64,000 bases of DNA from Tethya wilhelma (lineage: Eukaryota > Porifera > Demospongiae > Tethyida > Tethyidae), in the NCBI GenBank assembly GCA_964030475.1, contig CAXIPT010000009.1:1302000-1365999 (forward strand), in the 5' to 3' direction. Below are positions 11,276-23,640 of the stretch, in pieces (position 1 is the stretch's first letter; every line of letters starts with the position of its first letter). The notes beneath the pieces were generated by a model. The model had not been told where the DNA came from. It worked only from the letters and a program-made list of their open reading frames with translations, and searched no databases. The translations under genes and the position numbers were made by a program.

Positions 11276-12320
11276 GTTCCACGCATTTTGAGAATTTGCG
11301 CAATTTGCAAATTGCGCAGCGCATTTTGGAATTTTTTAAAATGCGCACGCATTTTGAATTATTCCTAAAATGCGCAAGAGCACTGCGCAATTTGCAAACT
11401 GCGTAGTGTTTAATTTGCGCATGTCAAATTGCGCAACAGCAAACAGTGCAGCCACAAAGCCAACCCTCTACTCAATTAACCTTGTACTATAAGTGCTTAT
11501 TAGTGAACTTTTGAAGCCATGAGATATGCTTACACTGTCTGCCTGTCAGGTCTGTATAGGGGATAGCTTTACATGCGTGCATGCAGCTATATAATTTGTA
11601 AGCCTCTATTGAAATCGGTTCCCAACAGAAGGGTGTTGTGGGTAACCTCATGCAGTTCTTGGAACATTGTCCTGTCTGACTATGACAGAAGCACTAGATA
11701 TCCATCAGTGCACTGAGTCATTCAATTGAAATATGCATACTCAATGTGAGGTCAGTATAGAGAACACAAAGGCTTTCTAATCTTGTATAACAATTGACAG
11801 GTATAGCTATACTAGCCTGAAGACATACAAGACTAATGATTGGAACGCTAGATGTAAAGTACATACTGACTTTCAAGAGAATCATATCAGGTACAGTAGG
11901 TCATTGAATAAGACTAAGGTTCATGCAGATGCATGCTGTTGATGAAGAGGTATGTCAACTTCAAGAGCTATGAACAGAGATCTGCTGCATACATGCATGT
12001 CAAGTTAGCTGAACATGTAATACTAGGACTACTGGCACTGGCACACTGCAGACAGATCATGCAACATTAAAAAAACTGATACATGCAGGCTATGCCCTAC
12101 CTGACAGGCTGTAAGAATACATTTCTTTTTATAAGCCTTCTTTCAATAGTTTCCAAATTGCGCAACTGGTATAGGTCGTTCCTAGTTTGCGCAACTAAAT
12201 TGCGCAATTTGCAAACTGCGCACAAAATTGCGCAATTTGCAAAATGCGTGCGCATTTTGACGATTTCCAAAATGCGTTGCGCAATTTGCAAATTGCGCAA
12301 ATCGTTAAAACGCGCGGAAC
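11276..12320. mobile_element. Non-autonomous DNA transposon with about 54 bp TIRs rich in GCGCAATTTGC
   Basis: The left end begins GTTCCACGCATTTTGAGAAT at 11,276. The right end, read inverted from 12,320, begins GTTCCGCGCGTTTTAACGAT. Both continue into the identical palindromic core TTTGCGCAATTTGCAAATTG over about 54 bp with a handful of mismatches. Both sides are flanked by ATATATAT, consistent with an 8 bp target duplication as in hAT-type elements, though the site is low-complexity. More GCGCAATTTGCAAA blocks lie just inside the ends (11,390-11,430 and 12,160-12,245). No transposase frame is present in the roughly 1,045 bp. It lies between the CENP-S exon and COX6A. Confidence 0.8.
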
Positions 12321-13169
12321 ATATATATAGGAGCTAGGGCTAGGGCTTTGATACAAAATCGCTTAGATGAAAATCTCTTAGATAAAAATCTCTTAGAGGG
12401 GTTAAAAATAGCTTAGATCAAAAATCAGTTTGAACCTTCAGGACCACTGTGTGTGTGTGTGTGTGTGTGTGTGTATTGTGTATGTAAAATTAAAGGCATT
12501 GTTGGTGGAAGTTTACCATTTGCAGTTTCAATATGGCTCAAACACACATAGATACATCCATACATATAAGATAAAACGTTTCCATCATTTCCATAGAGAC
12601 ACGTAAAGACAGTGTACTAGATAGTTTGATGACTATTTAATGGGGAGGAGTGTCACTTCCACATCACACAGGTATTAGTAGCTTCTCAACAACTTCACTC
12701 ACAAACACACACACACACTGTGACATATACATATTTTGGTGTGATACCAATTCTACTGGTATAATCAAAAGTTCCTAATGCTTCAGATTGACTGAACAAA
12801 TCAGACCACATCACTTTCACCCCACAGTTCCTTCCCAGTAATGCACCACTTCACTGTGCATGCGTGTTGGTAGTAGGTGGGGATAGAGAAATGCCAATGA
12901 TGTATGTCCCATTATCTCGCCTCTCTCTCTCTCAAACTACACCAAACCATTCCAACTGCATAACCTGTTGCTAGTGATGCAATAGAAGGGCTTACCTCTC
13001 GCGATCCAAGGCCTGGGAACCGCACAAATGGTTGGAAAGATGTTCAGTTTTCGCAAGGAAAACCCTGTACCTAATGTACACAAAAATTTACTTTACTAAC
13101 CAGTCTGCGCATGCGTAGTAAAATTATGAATATTCAGAAGTGGGCGTTGATTAGAAAGTTTGATGAACA
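12321..13169. promoter_or_regulatory. Intergenic region upstream of COX6A with an NRF-1-like site
   Basis: It contains short TTAGAT(A/G)AAAATC repeats (about 12,360-12,425) and a GT run at 12,450-12,474. An NRF-1-like TGCGCATGCG lies at 13,106-13,115, 55 bp before the COX6A start. NRF-1 control of COX subunits is known in vertebrates; here it is inferred. No convincing gene is seen. Confidence 0.5.
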
Positions 13170-14272
13170 ATGTTTTGGAGAAGGGTGTCTGCGCCTCTAC
13201 AGCTTTCAAGGAACTGTGAGTCGCTTATCTTAGTCAGTGTGTGAAGATTATCATTATGTGCACTCGTTCAGGGCGTCCGTTGGTGAGACGATGGGCCAGT
13301 TCGTTCAAGGAGAGCCTTGAAGCTGAGGAGGCTCATGCTCAGGGTACTATGGTCACTTGGAGAAGAATTGTAAGCTGTCTTCATGATCTTTGTGGTTGTG
13401 AGTTTCATGCTGTGCTTTTTTTTTTTATTGCAGTCGTTGTTTGTTGCTGTACCGGCTGTTTCTTATCTTACGTGGAAACTGTTGATTGGTAAGGCACCGT
13501 GTTGAACTATAGATATTCTACTGAAGATGATTCTCTCTCTCTCTCTTCAAACACTTACACTCACAGTTGCTGATGGCCATGAGGAAGCAAGACAGTACAT
13601 TCCTTGGCAGCACCTGAGGATTAGAAACAAGGTATGTTATATCACGCAGTGGTAAATGTTCAATAACTTTGTAACTTTAATCAATCTGTCTGGTTCCCTT
13701 GCAGCCTTTCCCCTGGGGGGACGGAGACACTACCCTGTTTCATAACCCCCACACTAATCCTGGACCCCCAGAGGAGGAAGGAAAAGACAAAGTAAAGAAA
13801 CAGGTATGTTTCACTCATCCATAATGGTTGCCATGGAGTACAACCTGTTGCTATGGTTACTGCAGTCGACTCTTGAGAAGCTCCAGGGGGTGTGGTTGTC
13901 CTACCTGGAGGATCCTGAGGAGAGAGACAGGCGACGATGGAAGCACCTGGCGGCCATGCAGAAGAGGAAGGAAGAATAGTGAGTGGTAGAAATACAGACA
14001 TAGGTTTATAGCCAACACTGCACATGGCATTGACAGAACAGGGAAGTGATTTATCTACAATCACTTTCTGTAACTTAATTTAGTGACATTTTAACAAGTC
14101 CTCCATGCTATTATATACTATTGACTTTATGTTGTTCTTGTCTTTGTTTTGATGTAGTTTGGCGAAGAAGGCCATCGCCATTGATAAGCCTGTTCCTCTC
14201 CAGCCCATGGACCTCTTTACAGAGATCAAATACACACCAGTCAACCCTGTGGACTCGGAGATGGAGAACTAG
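13170..14272 (+). CDS. COX6A: Cytochrome c oxidase subunit 6A with a C-terminal extension
   Basis: COX6A is a single-pass subunit of mitochondrial complex IV. Exons are 13170-13215, from about 13272 ([19 protein letters not shown]... to TWRRI), from 13434 ([18 protein letters not shown]), from 13567 ([20 protein letters not shown]), from about 13706 ([20 protein letters not shown]), about 13866-13978, and about 14159-14272. The LRIRNKPFPWGDG..TLFHNPH block is diagnostic. The N-terminus is basic, as expected for a mitochondrial presequence, and the hydrophobic exon is the membrane helix. Known COX6A proteins end soon after NPHxNP. Here two further exons add about 75 residues, charged and helix-prone ([20 protein letters not shown], then [12 protein letters not shown] to MEN), joined in frame through GAATA|GTGAGT and TAG|TTTGGCG. 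Total is about 197 residues. The alternative is that the last two exons belong to another gene. Confidence 0.9.
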
Positions 14273-14643
14273 CTCCCTTTTGGTCGGTAATGGTCACCAC
14301 ACCTGGAAACACAGACTATGACACATCTACATCTGTAGGCAGAATTATTGACCATTTCCAACTGATTTGTGTGTTTCATTTTGTCTCCTGTATTGTATCA
14401 TTATCTTTGTAATACATACACTCATGCAACTAGCCATACTAGTAACTTGTGTTAATTATTTATAACATTATATTATATGAGCTGATGAAAAATTATTGAA
14501 CTGATTGTACATGGTACATACATTGCAACTGGTACAAACAAAAATTAATGTGTTAAAGTTGAATGAATTTAGGCATACAATGAATTAACATTTCAAGTCA
14601 CATGGTTCTGAATGCAAGTCACGTGATCCCTAGCCTATGATTG
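14273..14643. other. Intergenic 3' regions (COX6A and dystrobrevin converge)
   Basis: This 371 bp AT-rich interval lies between the COX6A stop and the dystrobrevin-like stop. It must hold both 3' ends. No gene or repeat is seen. Confidence 0.6.
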
Positions 14644-15515
14644 TTACCAAGCAACAGAGAGACGGTAATTCTCAGGGACTTCCCCTCTATTATCTTTTAA
14701 TTGTTCTGGAGTGAATTCGACCAGTGGGTCTAGAAGATGGGCATGTTTGTGCAGTCGACTGTTAGAGGAGGCCGTGTCCTGGGCGTGGCTACCACCAGAA
14801 GGGGGTGTGGTCATCTTGGCCGAGGATTCAACCTCCGTGGGGTAGATCTGCGAGGGGGCTGAGGCATAACGGACATGGAGGGGTTCGTTAGGCGGGCTGG
14901 GAGTTCGAACACCATTCCTAAGGTTCACAAACCCAGAGTGCATGTGCTGCACCTGAAGGACATGTTGACAATCAGTCATCAAAGTAAGACTGGTACTCTG
15001 AGCAGAGTGCAGGTTTGTTACAAGTACTTTCTAAAACAGTGTGAACAGATAGTCATTTACTAGTGCTACCTAAAGTCCATCTGGTTTGAGAATTTTTCAC
15101 ATGGGACAAAACAGCTAAATTTCGACTGGTAAGGCGTAGGAAGCTGGAAAAGCAACCAAAAGAACGGGAAGAACGAGTGCTTTCCAATGGTGCTTGAAGT
15201 TTTGAAATCAGTTGAATACTTAGAAAGTTATTCAATTTTTTCTACCGGCATTCTCAAACCAGATTGACTTTAGTTGTTGTAGTGAAATACCAAAATCTAT
15301 CTAAAACTCTCTCACCTGTGAGATGAGGCTGTGCAGCTCCGTGGCCAGCCTCTCTCTCTGGTTCCTGAGTCTGTTCACCTGGTTCTGGAGACTCCTCTCC
15401 TCCATGTGCAGCTTGTGGAGACGCTCGGTGTTACTCTTGACAGGGTTGTCTGTGAGAGGAGGGTAGTCAGTTGGCAGCTCACTTAGCAGCTCATCCACCT
15501 CCATACTGAGTCGTC

Positions 15516-15592
<77 letters not shown>

Positions 15593-16777
15593 ATTTGAGA
15601 AGAAAATATTGTATTCTGGGAAAAAAATGCAATTTTAATGGAACGATTTAAGAGTTGATGCAAGCATCAATAAAACAGTTGGTGTAGAGTTAGCACTGCT
15701 AAAGAAACACTAATTATTACGCCATGTCGTGGCATTCTTAGAGGTGCCTGGGAAAATTTGAGAAGCATCCACTAATGACACTCAGCTAACACAGCTGGTA
15801 TTTCAGGTCAACCTTAGAACGCTTCCGAAGTCATAAACGAGATTAAGAATCTATTAAACAAAGTTAGTCAACAATTTCCCTGAAAACATAAACATATCAT
15901 TTCTAGCATTTCACAAGCGACAGATCATAGCACACACACACAGGAGGCTCGCCATGCTGACGGACTCTTTGAAAGAAAAGCCAACATGCATAACATATTA
16001 ATCTGTACTGTCATTTTTCTAGACATCTCCTACATTTAGCCTGTGGTGAGTCTGCCTAGAGGGAGACTAGTCTAGTCGGCAGTTGTTGCTCTTCTTTGAG
16101 TGTGATATTAATTTGTTGCTTGACAGTTTGTGTGCCTGAGAGTGGTCCATTGGAGCAGCAGCTGTCAGGGGTCAGGGTGCCATGGAGCAGATCGCTATGA
16201 CTGGAATGCTTTGAGGTGGCAACAGACATTGCAAGTAACCACTCTTAAACATAAAAAAGCCTTGTTTTCTATTCAACACATTTCATTTCACAAATCACTA
16301 CTCACTTGTTCAGCTCCACCAGTTGTCTCCTGTCTCTGGAGGTGTAGCTGTGAGACCTCTGGACACCAGCACCTTTCCTCACTCGCTGCAACTCTTGGGG
16401 GAGTGCTGACTCAGCAGGAGCCATGGTGGACGACCGATACCTCCCCACGGACTGGACGTGATACATGGGACCCTCTGAGCCGGCTGTGCTGGAGGAGATG
16501 TTGCCTAGCGACGAACGAGTGGCATTGAGATCACTGCTGGCACAGCTGAAAGAACTGTCGTAGTTGAACCTTTGACCCCCACTAGTCACAGAGTCGGGAG
16601 AGCTGCTGTAGGTCGACCTGAGAGTTTGTCCTGTCACGGTTGACTGACTTTCAGTGGTGTCCTGACTCATGGAGGTAGCTGGGGGGGCTTGCTGAGTGGA
16701 TGACATCGTCAGGGAGGAGGTGGGCGTGTCCCCACTGCCAATACGAATGACAGCAGGTTGATGGGTGGACTGAGAGC

Positions 16778-16813
<36 letters not shown>

Positions 16814-17396
16814 GCTAAGGAAGTGCAATAACATGGTTACAGTTAATATGGTGAGAGCCAGCTAGGATTGGTGGCTTCTGTTGACAGAGCCCTGTGGTGA
16901 GAAAGTGACTTCAAATTGGTACTTACAGACCACAACCTGCACCCAGTAATTGAGCCACATTGGCCAGTAATATGGCCACAGGGGAACAACATCCTTGGCC
17001 CATCAAACAGCCTCTCAGATGACAAACATCAACACACCTTCCATGGCATGGCTCAGAGCAATGGCTGTCCATTGAAAATACCACGATAGCTAATAAAATC
17101 GCCCAAATATTGAAATGGGTAATCTATTTGTGAAGAGGTTGAGAGTTTCTCACTAAAGGCACTCTTGAGCAATGCAGTTGCCGTGGCGATCACTTTAGAC
17201 TATCATTCCTTCATGGTTGGCTGCACACACTGTACTCGGACTATCTAATTAGCAAAAGCAGGTGACTCACCCGTTGGTCTGACTGCTGAGGGCTGTCTGC
17301 TGAGAATCACTGATCCTGTATATAGGAGATGAAGAATTTCACAACATCAACAATTACACAATTGATCAGGAAATAGTTCTTTCACAATCGCACATA

Positions 17397-17441
<45 letters not shown>

Positions 17442-17792
17442 CTAACAGGAACAGATCAAATGTCAGCTACATAGCTAGAACCACCACTGTAGTGCAGGGA
17501 ATGGCTCAAATTTGTTTCTGGGAATCAAACCCACACATCAAATCCTTTATTACAAGATATAGAAGTTTGGTGGTAACTGAAAACAGTGAGGTTGAATTCC
17601 CCATGTTTATTCAACCATGACATGTAGACAAACAGTGTTTACCCATGAGAAGATCTTACCTCTAGGGGGTTATTAGGATGTAATGTCAGGGGGGGTGGAT
17701 TAATATCCCCTCCTCTAACCCTCCCTGATGTAAACATATGATTGTTATTTATACTCACATCTCAGTAATGGAGTTGATAGGGGTATCAGCCT

Positions 17793-17835
<43 letters not shown>

Positions 17836-20800
17836 GGTACTGCCATTTTTGTTGCTTGAAGAAGACTTCTTTGAACCCTCTCTCTTCTTCTTGGGAGGAG
17901 GCACGAGAAAACTATCATTATATGTGTGTGTGTGTGCTACTAATTACTGCAGCTATCTAGCAGAGCTCAATCTAACATCCATCTTTGAAACAAAATGATT
18001 TGTCTTGTAACCTAGGTGAAACTTGTGAGTGTAGGCTGTAAAAGAAGCTCTTTAATGTAGGCAGAGTTTGATTGAGAAACACAAACAACTTTATAGCTAG
18101 TGGGATTCTAACCACCCACCTAAAACAGCATAATATATAGGCCCAACTAAATGTACTCTAGGGAGAGCATAGTATACCATCAGGGACTAAGACTGTAACA
18201 CACAAGCTGTCTTATTATTCTCTTTTGGATGGTTGCATTAATTGTGAAGACACCCAACCCACTCTGTAAATCTGTAGAGAAATTAGTTCCAAAACTATTC
18301 TAACATTTTAGGCCAACTCTAGCCAAATCACCATGGCAACAGTGTACTCACTCTATCATGGAGCTCCTGGGACTGTAAACGAAGGGTTCCTTCTCCTCCA
18401 TCCAGACCTTGCCCCCGCGATGACGAGAGCCAAAGAACCGATGGTGCCACTGACCTTTCGTTGGAGTGCTGAACTCCAGCATCTTGTGTGAGGGCAAGTG
18501 CTTGTCTGAGCAACGACCTTTGAGGAAACACATCTGAAGTTGAAGCATTCATAGGGGAAAGAAAACAAAGGAATTAAAGATGGACAGTTTGATTATCATA
18601 ATTTGTCAAACAATTAGTATTATTTGGTTAACTGATGAAGGGGGTCTATGCACACTTGACTAGCAGCTGCAATGGATTAGCATTAGGACCACAATGAAAT
18701 GGAGAGAGGTAAGACTTTTATCCATTGGACCAGGTGCTAGCAATTAGTGAAAAAGCCACAATGCCGCTATGGAGACCACAGTAGGGTCTGCTGGTGTGAA
18801 CCCAGAGGATATTAGTGCCACCACAAACCACAGCTCTTACCTGACACAGGTTGTAGCTTGGACACTGGGTACACTGGTAGCTAGGGAAACAGAGAAGACA
18901 GCAAACACCATAATACTCTATAGCTAGAAAGAAACCTCTCTCTCTCTCACACACACAAACACACAGACAGACACAACACTGGCAGCCATTGGACTAGCAG
19001 GTGAGTGGCTGCAACATGACACTCTCCTTACAATCACTAATGCAATTATACACAGCCTGACTGACGTGTGCAGCACACCATTCACAAAGGTCATGTCATT
19101 TCACAATTTACACTCACCGAAAGGCAATGATGGGTTTCCTAGTACACACTGAACATCTTACGGTATGTACCACTGTATGCGTGTGTGTGTGTGTAGAAGA
19201 GCAGTAATTGTGTTCGAGTGCATTAACGACAGGGGCTTTCATGCCAATACCTTTCTCCATGCTGGGAAGGTGATGCCACAAAGCCATCCAACGCAGAAAC
19301 TTTGGCTCGGGAAGTGTTGTAAAGAGTTTTGTGAACTCAAACTGTGACAGGAACTGGTTCCTGACAGAGCCATCCCACTCCTCCTGGTCCTCCAGATCTT
19401 CCAGTGACCGTACGAACTTGAGACACTCTCGAAAGACCTCCTCCGCTGACTGCCAGTGGGGATAGAGGTGCTCCTGGAGGGCGGAGCCTAGCTGCTGGGT
19501 CACAGAGAGGAAATACCCAATCCCCTCGACGTCAACTGCCCCTCCCAAATTGGCAAGGACACTGAAGAAATCTACACACAAACACACACACACAATCCAC
19601 AAATATTGTGGTTCTGATTTAGACAGATTTTCACCAGAAACAAACTTTTAATTTGTCTACAACGTGTTAAGAGCTCTCTGGCTCTTTTCACGAATATCAT
19701 TATTTTATCGCTGTGTCTAGAGAGCCGGCAGTCCGTATACTTTCCTATTGCTTTTGTATTGCAGAGTTACGTAATATACAGTATCCGGATTCTGCCGGTG
19801 CTGTATTAAAGAACCGGCACCATTGACTGCAATATATTAGCTTTAGTTTACGGAGCCGGTGCAGTAGACACAGCGTATTTCATTTTCTTCTTAGCACTTA
19901 CATCTAGCTTTATCGTAGGAGGTTGACCCAGTGAAGAGCGCCAACGTCAGTTTGAGGGCACCAGCTGCTATCTTGCTTCCCGTGGAGCACCTGTAGGCCA
20001 TCTGTAGCCAGTTGAAGAGTTGCTCCTGGGCCTGTTGGAGTCTTCCTCCGCGAAGGAGAGGCTTGGACACCCTCAGGCTAGCGTACAGCTCATTGAGGGT
20101 GCTGCGCAGCTGACTGACAAACACCTCGTTGTCTCTAGGGAGACGCTGAACGCCAGTCTGATGGAAGATATCCTGGAGACTGCCAATGGTGAGGTGGTCC
20201 ACTGTGTGTGTGTGTGTGTGTGTGTGGATAGAAAGTGAGAGGTGGTAAATTAATGCAACTAGATTGAATTCATTCTGCTTGGACCAGTAAGAAGCTTCAT
20301 CTCTCTACCAATGTTTATCTATTCAAGTCTTAAGAAAACAAATTAGTAAACAATGGAATACAGCTTCCTGACACCACCACACACTCAGGGGATCAATGGG
20401 GGACAGCTCTCCTCTAATCTAACATCAAAGCCATCTTGATTGGCTTGAAATGCAGTCTCACAGAAGACAATATTCATAGTATCACTCTGCAAACTGACCC
20501 GCCAGGTCTTCATGATCAACAGCTGGGCAAACCTGAAACTAGACTATAAATTAATTTCAACTCACAGTAAAAGTTCTTTTGCAGTTTTCTAAACTTGAAA
20601 GCTGTTCTGTAGCGATGGTACTGGACATCATTGAGGGTGGCTGGACACACGCACGCACACATAGGTACAGAAGAGAAAGAAAACAGTCGTTGAATGAATT
20701 TATGCAACTAAAGTTTTTCTTACCAACTTCACCAAGCAGTGTGTTCATGGTGAGATCGGCTGCTGCGCTATTCCTAGCTACTTACTCAAACCTGACTAGA

Positions 20801-21041
20801 CTACACAGCTTCAAGACTAGTGCTGCAGTCAAACCAGCAGGCAAATATATGTCAGTCCGCATGGACTTGAATGGCACGATAGGAATTTACATACTTCGAA
20901 TTCCTCAATAATTAATTGAAGTTCAATTTACTGAACAGTGTGACATTGTGTGTGAGTGTAAGTGTGTGTGTGTTCTTGCAGAAAAATCAGTTCTATCTTG
21001 AGGTCATCTAGCACCATCTGTCTTCTCCATTGTCACAATCC
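14644..21041 (-). CDS. Dystrobrevin-like protein (dystrophin family: EF-hand region, ZZ zinc finger, coiled coil)
   Basis: Dystrobrevins join the dystrophin-glycoprotein complex at the cell cortex. Minus-strand exons run in family order. The N-terminal part has VQYHRYRTAFKFRKLQK (about 20,585-20,635; compare STYRTACKLRFVQK). The helical EF-hand-like region covers about 20,200-19,905 (LTIGSLQDIFHQTGVQRL) and 19,580-19,245 (FTKLFTTLPEPKFLRW). The ZZ finger spans three exons: HTVRCSVCTRKPIIAFR (about 19,120-19,180), YQCTQCPSYNLCQ (about 18,842-18,880) and CFLKGRCSDKHLPSHKMLEF (from 18,533). All six Cys and both His are present. A polyglutamine tract of about 13 residues (about 17,795-17,833) and Ser/Thr-rich linkers follow. 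The C-terminal coiled coil reads NRLRNQRERLATELHSLISQ (about 15,316-15,500). The stop is at 14,644-14,646. The 5' end is uncertain: the first exon I can see (about 20,985-21,041) has no clear start, and a gap follows at 21,294. Dystrotelin is a less likely alternative. Confidence 0.82.
15517..15589. repeat. GT microsatellite in a dystrobrevin intron
   Basis: A nearly pure GT run of about 73 bp lies next to a splice site. Similar runs occur in many introns of this window: 12,450-12,474, 17,401-17,440, 28,580-28,635, 32,228-32,273, 47,383-47,424 and 53,203-53,268. Confidence 0.95.
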
Positions 21042-21406
21042 TGTGAACAGAGAGTGTGTCAAGGAACACAGCACACACACATACACACACAGCTAGTCAT
21101 GCATGCATGAATGCACAATATGTCTCATTGTGAAGATTCTGATAATGCAACCTTAAGACTTCAAAACTCTCAACAATTACTCTCAGTATTGCATGCTAAT
21201 TGGTGCCACTGAACCAGGATACCTCTGTCACTAGGACCACTGCCCCCCATCCCATGAAACACTGCAGCCTGACAGCCTGACAACCACAGAATGNTGCTGT
21301 ACAGATGTACGAAGAAGCCCTTAGGCTGGATAAGTATGTCTGCTAAACACTATTAATGCTTGTGTTCTTGTTAAGCCTCGGCGCGTGTGTAGCACGTGCA
21401 GAGGGT

Positions 21407-21975
21407 AGCCTCGTTCCCAGGCCCAAAAGAGAGGGCCTGGTACACACTGTTTGCGCATGCGCATAATTATCCAATTTCTGATAATTTTGCATACTATCGT
21501 GTAACGTCCGTATATTTTGACGTCATTATTCAATTAGTGCACCTTGAACTCACATCGTAAAAGTATTGAGAAGATTGATTGATAGCAGTAGTGATTCTAT
21601 CTGGAGCTGAATTGACTTTAGTATAGTTCGGAGAAGATTCGCTAATAAATTTCTACCTATATTTATCGTTGAGCGAGTTTCTGTGATTTTTCCAGAGCCA
21701 GGACACTCATTTATCGATACAGTCAATTCAGCTGATGGCTTCAAGTATTATAAACTGACCAGGTAATACTAGATTCTGTTTCAAACATTTTTTAGGTCAG
21801 AAAGGGTCTATAAATGGCCTCTAAAAGAGTCTAAACTTGTTTTAGTGTCCGTATGTCTACGTCACGAATGGACACACCCACAAAAGATTACAAAACCACA
21901 CGGATTTTCGGCAATAATTACGCGCATGCGCAAACAGTGTGTACCAGGCCCTCTTTTGGGCCTGGGGACGAGGCT
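21407..21975. mobile_element. TIR transposon (TAGCCTCG...) carrying NRF-1-like palindromes in both ends
   Basis: The left end starts TAGCCTCGTTCCCAGGCCC and the right end is its inverted partner, GGGCCTGGGGACGAGGCTA. The match continues inward for about 60 bp, including CAGTGTGTACCAGGCCCTCT. Each inverted repeat contains GCGCATGCGCA (21,452-21,463 and 21,922-21,932). The flanks repeat GTGCAGAGGG exactly, a 10 bp target duplication of the size seen with Mutator-like elements. The inner 440 bp shows no transposase. Confidence 0.82.
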
Positions 21976-21997
21976 AGTGCAGAGGGTTACGGTAGTC

Positions 21998-21999
21998 GT

Positions 22000-22037
<38 letters not shown>
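21998..22037. repeat. TGTC tetranucleotide microsatellite
   Basis: Nine to ten perfect GTCT units directly follow the transposon's right flank. Confidence 0.95.
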
Positions 22038-22639
22038 CCATCGAAATCTCAAGAAAGACAGCTCTAGCGACAAAATTGATGGTACTTATGTTCATAACTC
22101 TGAATGATCTTGTAAAAATACATTTTTTGCTGTCCAAAACACTGTAGTTCTTGAGTTTTGAGGCTTTTGTGCTTCTGTTTGAGCGCTTAGCTTCGAGGCC
22201 ATGCCTACTAAGTTGGTGTGCGTTATCTAGAATTTGTTTTGCTGAGGTCCAATGCTGCATGGCTCTTTGCATGCATGGCTGTTGGTTAGTGTTGTTTGGC
22301 AAGACAGACATGAGTTGGTCTGCTTTCTATGTAAGCATATAGGGCATGCAAAGACTTTACACAAGCTATAGATCATTATAGCTAATGCATCTAGCTGTGG
22401 TTAGCTAGGCTCTTACTGAGGCCCAGCTCATCAGTGCTCAGTAGACTTTGCTCATGTGGTTTATAGTCTGTAATGTGCTGCTTCACCATAGCCGTGTTAG
22501 CTATGCTGGCCACTAGATGGATCATAGCCTGTAGTTTTGAAGTTTTCAGTGATACTGAGTTATGTTACACTCTTGTACACCGTGCTGTATGCATTATAAG
22601 TGTGGTAGCTAGTTGAGTGCGCCTCGGTGCCTTCATTTT
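22038..22639. other. Intergenic sequence without recognised genes
   Basis: Short frames here show no family resemblance. The stretch leads into the minisatellite array. Confidence 0.5.
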
Positions 22640-23640
22640 AATGAGAAAAGGTTCTTGGGTTCTCCACTAGTTTTAATGGGAAAAGGTTCTTGGGTTCTCC
22701 ACTAGTTTTAGTGGGAAAGGTTCTTGGGTCCTCCACTAGTTTTAGTGGGAAAGGTTCTTGGGTTCTCCACTAGTTTTAGTGGGAAAGGTTCTTGGGTTCT
22801 GAGCCTCCACTAGTTATAATGGGAAAGGTTCTTAGGTTCTCCAGTAGTTTTAATGAGAAAAGGTTCTTGGGTTCTCCAGTAGTTTTAATGACTCCGAAAA
22901 GGTTCTTGGGTTCTCCACTAGTTTTAATGGGAAAAGGTTCTTGGGTTCTCCACTAGTCTTGGTAGTTTTAGTGGGAAAGGTTCTTGGATTCTCCACTAGT
23001 TTTAGTTGGAAAGGTTCTTGGGTTCTCCAGTAGTTATAATGGGAAAGGTTCTTGGGTTCTCCAGTAGTTTTAGTGGAAAAAGGTTCTTGGGTTCTCCACT
23101 AGTTTTAATGGGAAAAGGTTCTTGGGTTCTCCACTAGTTTTAGTGGGAAAGGTTTTTGGGTTCTCCACTAGTTTTAGGTTCTTAGGTTCTCCACTAGTTT
23201 CAGTGGGAAAGGTTCTTGGATTCTCCAGTATAGCTATAATGGGAAAAGGTTCTTGGGTTCTCCACTAGTTTTGATGGGAAAAGGTTCTTGGGTTCTCCAC
23301 TAATTTTGGTAGTTTTAGTGAGAAAGGTTCTTGGATTCTCCACTAGTTTCAGTGGGAAAGGTTCTTAGGTTCTCCAGTAGTTTTAATGAGAAAAGGTTCT
23401 TGGGTTCTCCACTAGTTTTAGTGGGAAAGGTTCTTGGGTTCTCCACTAGTTTTAATGGGAAAAGGTTCTTGGGTTCTCCACTAGTTTTAGTGGGAAAGGT
23501 TCTTGGGTTCTCCACTAGTTTTAATGGGAAAAGGTTCTTGGGTTCTCCACTAGTTTTAGTGGAAAAGGTTCTTGGGTTCTCCACTAGTTTTAGTGGGAAA
23601 GGTTCTTAGGTTCTCTAGTAGTTTTAATGAGAAAAGGTTC
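22640..23640. repeat. 34-35 bp minisatellite array 1 (hairpin-bearing unit)
   Basis: About 29 tandem units of the form GGTTCTTGGGTTCTC followed by CACTAGTTTTAGTGGGAAA. Within many units CCACTAGTTTTAGTGG is a perfect 6 bp stem with a GTTT loop. Variants change the second arm (TTTTAATGGG) or the first (CCAGTAG). The unit lacks stop codons in some frames and so gives long frames such as 23,315-23,584; these are an artefact of repetition. Arrays of the same family are at 37,258-39,611 and 42,282-43,510. Confidence 0.95.

Noticed and set aside
12083..12337. Short opposing frames in the TIR element
   Set aside because: They arise from repeated GCGCAATTTGC motifs and do not resemble a transposase.
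11165..12355. Telomere-like GGGTTAG/GGGCTA repeats
   Set aside because: There are too few, degenerate units in the middle of a gene-rich scaffold next to a transposon. They are not a telomere.
22640..23640. CRISPR-like regular repeat array
   Set aside because: The units are contiguous, with no unique spacers, and the window is a eukaryotic genome. It is a minisatellite.
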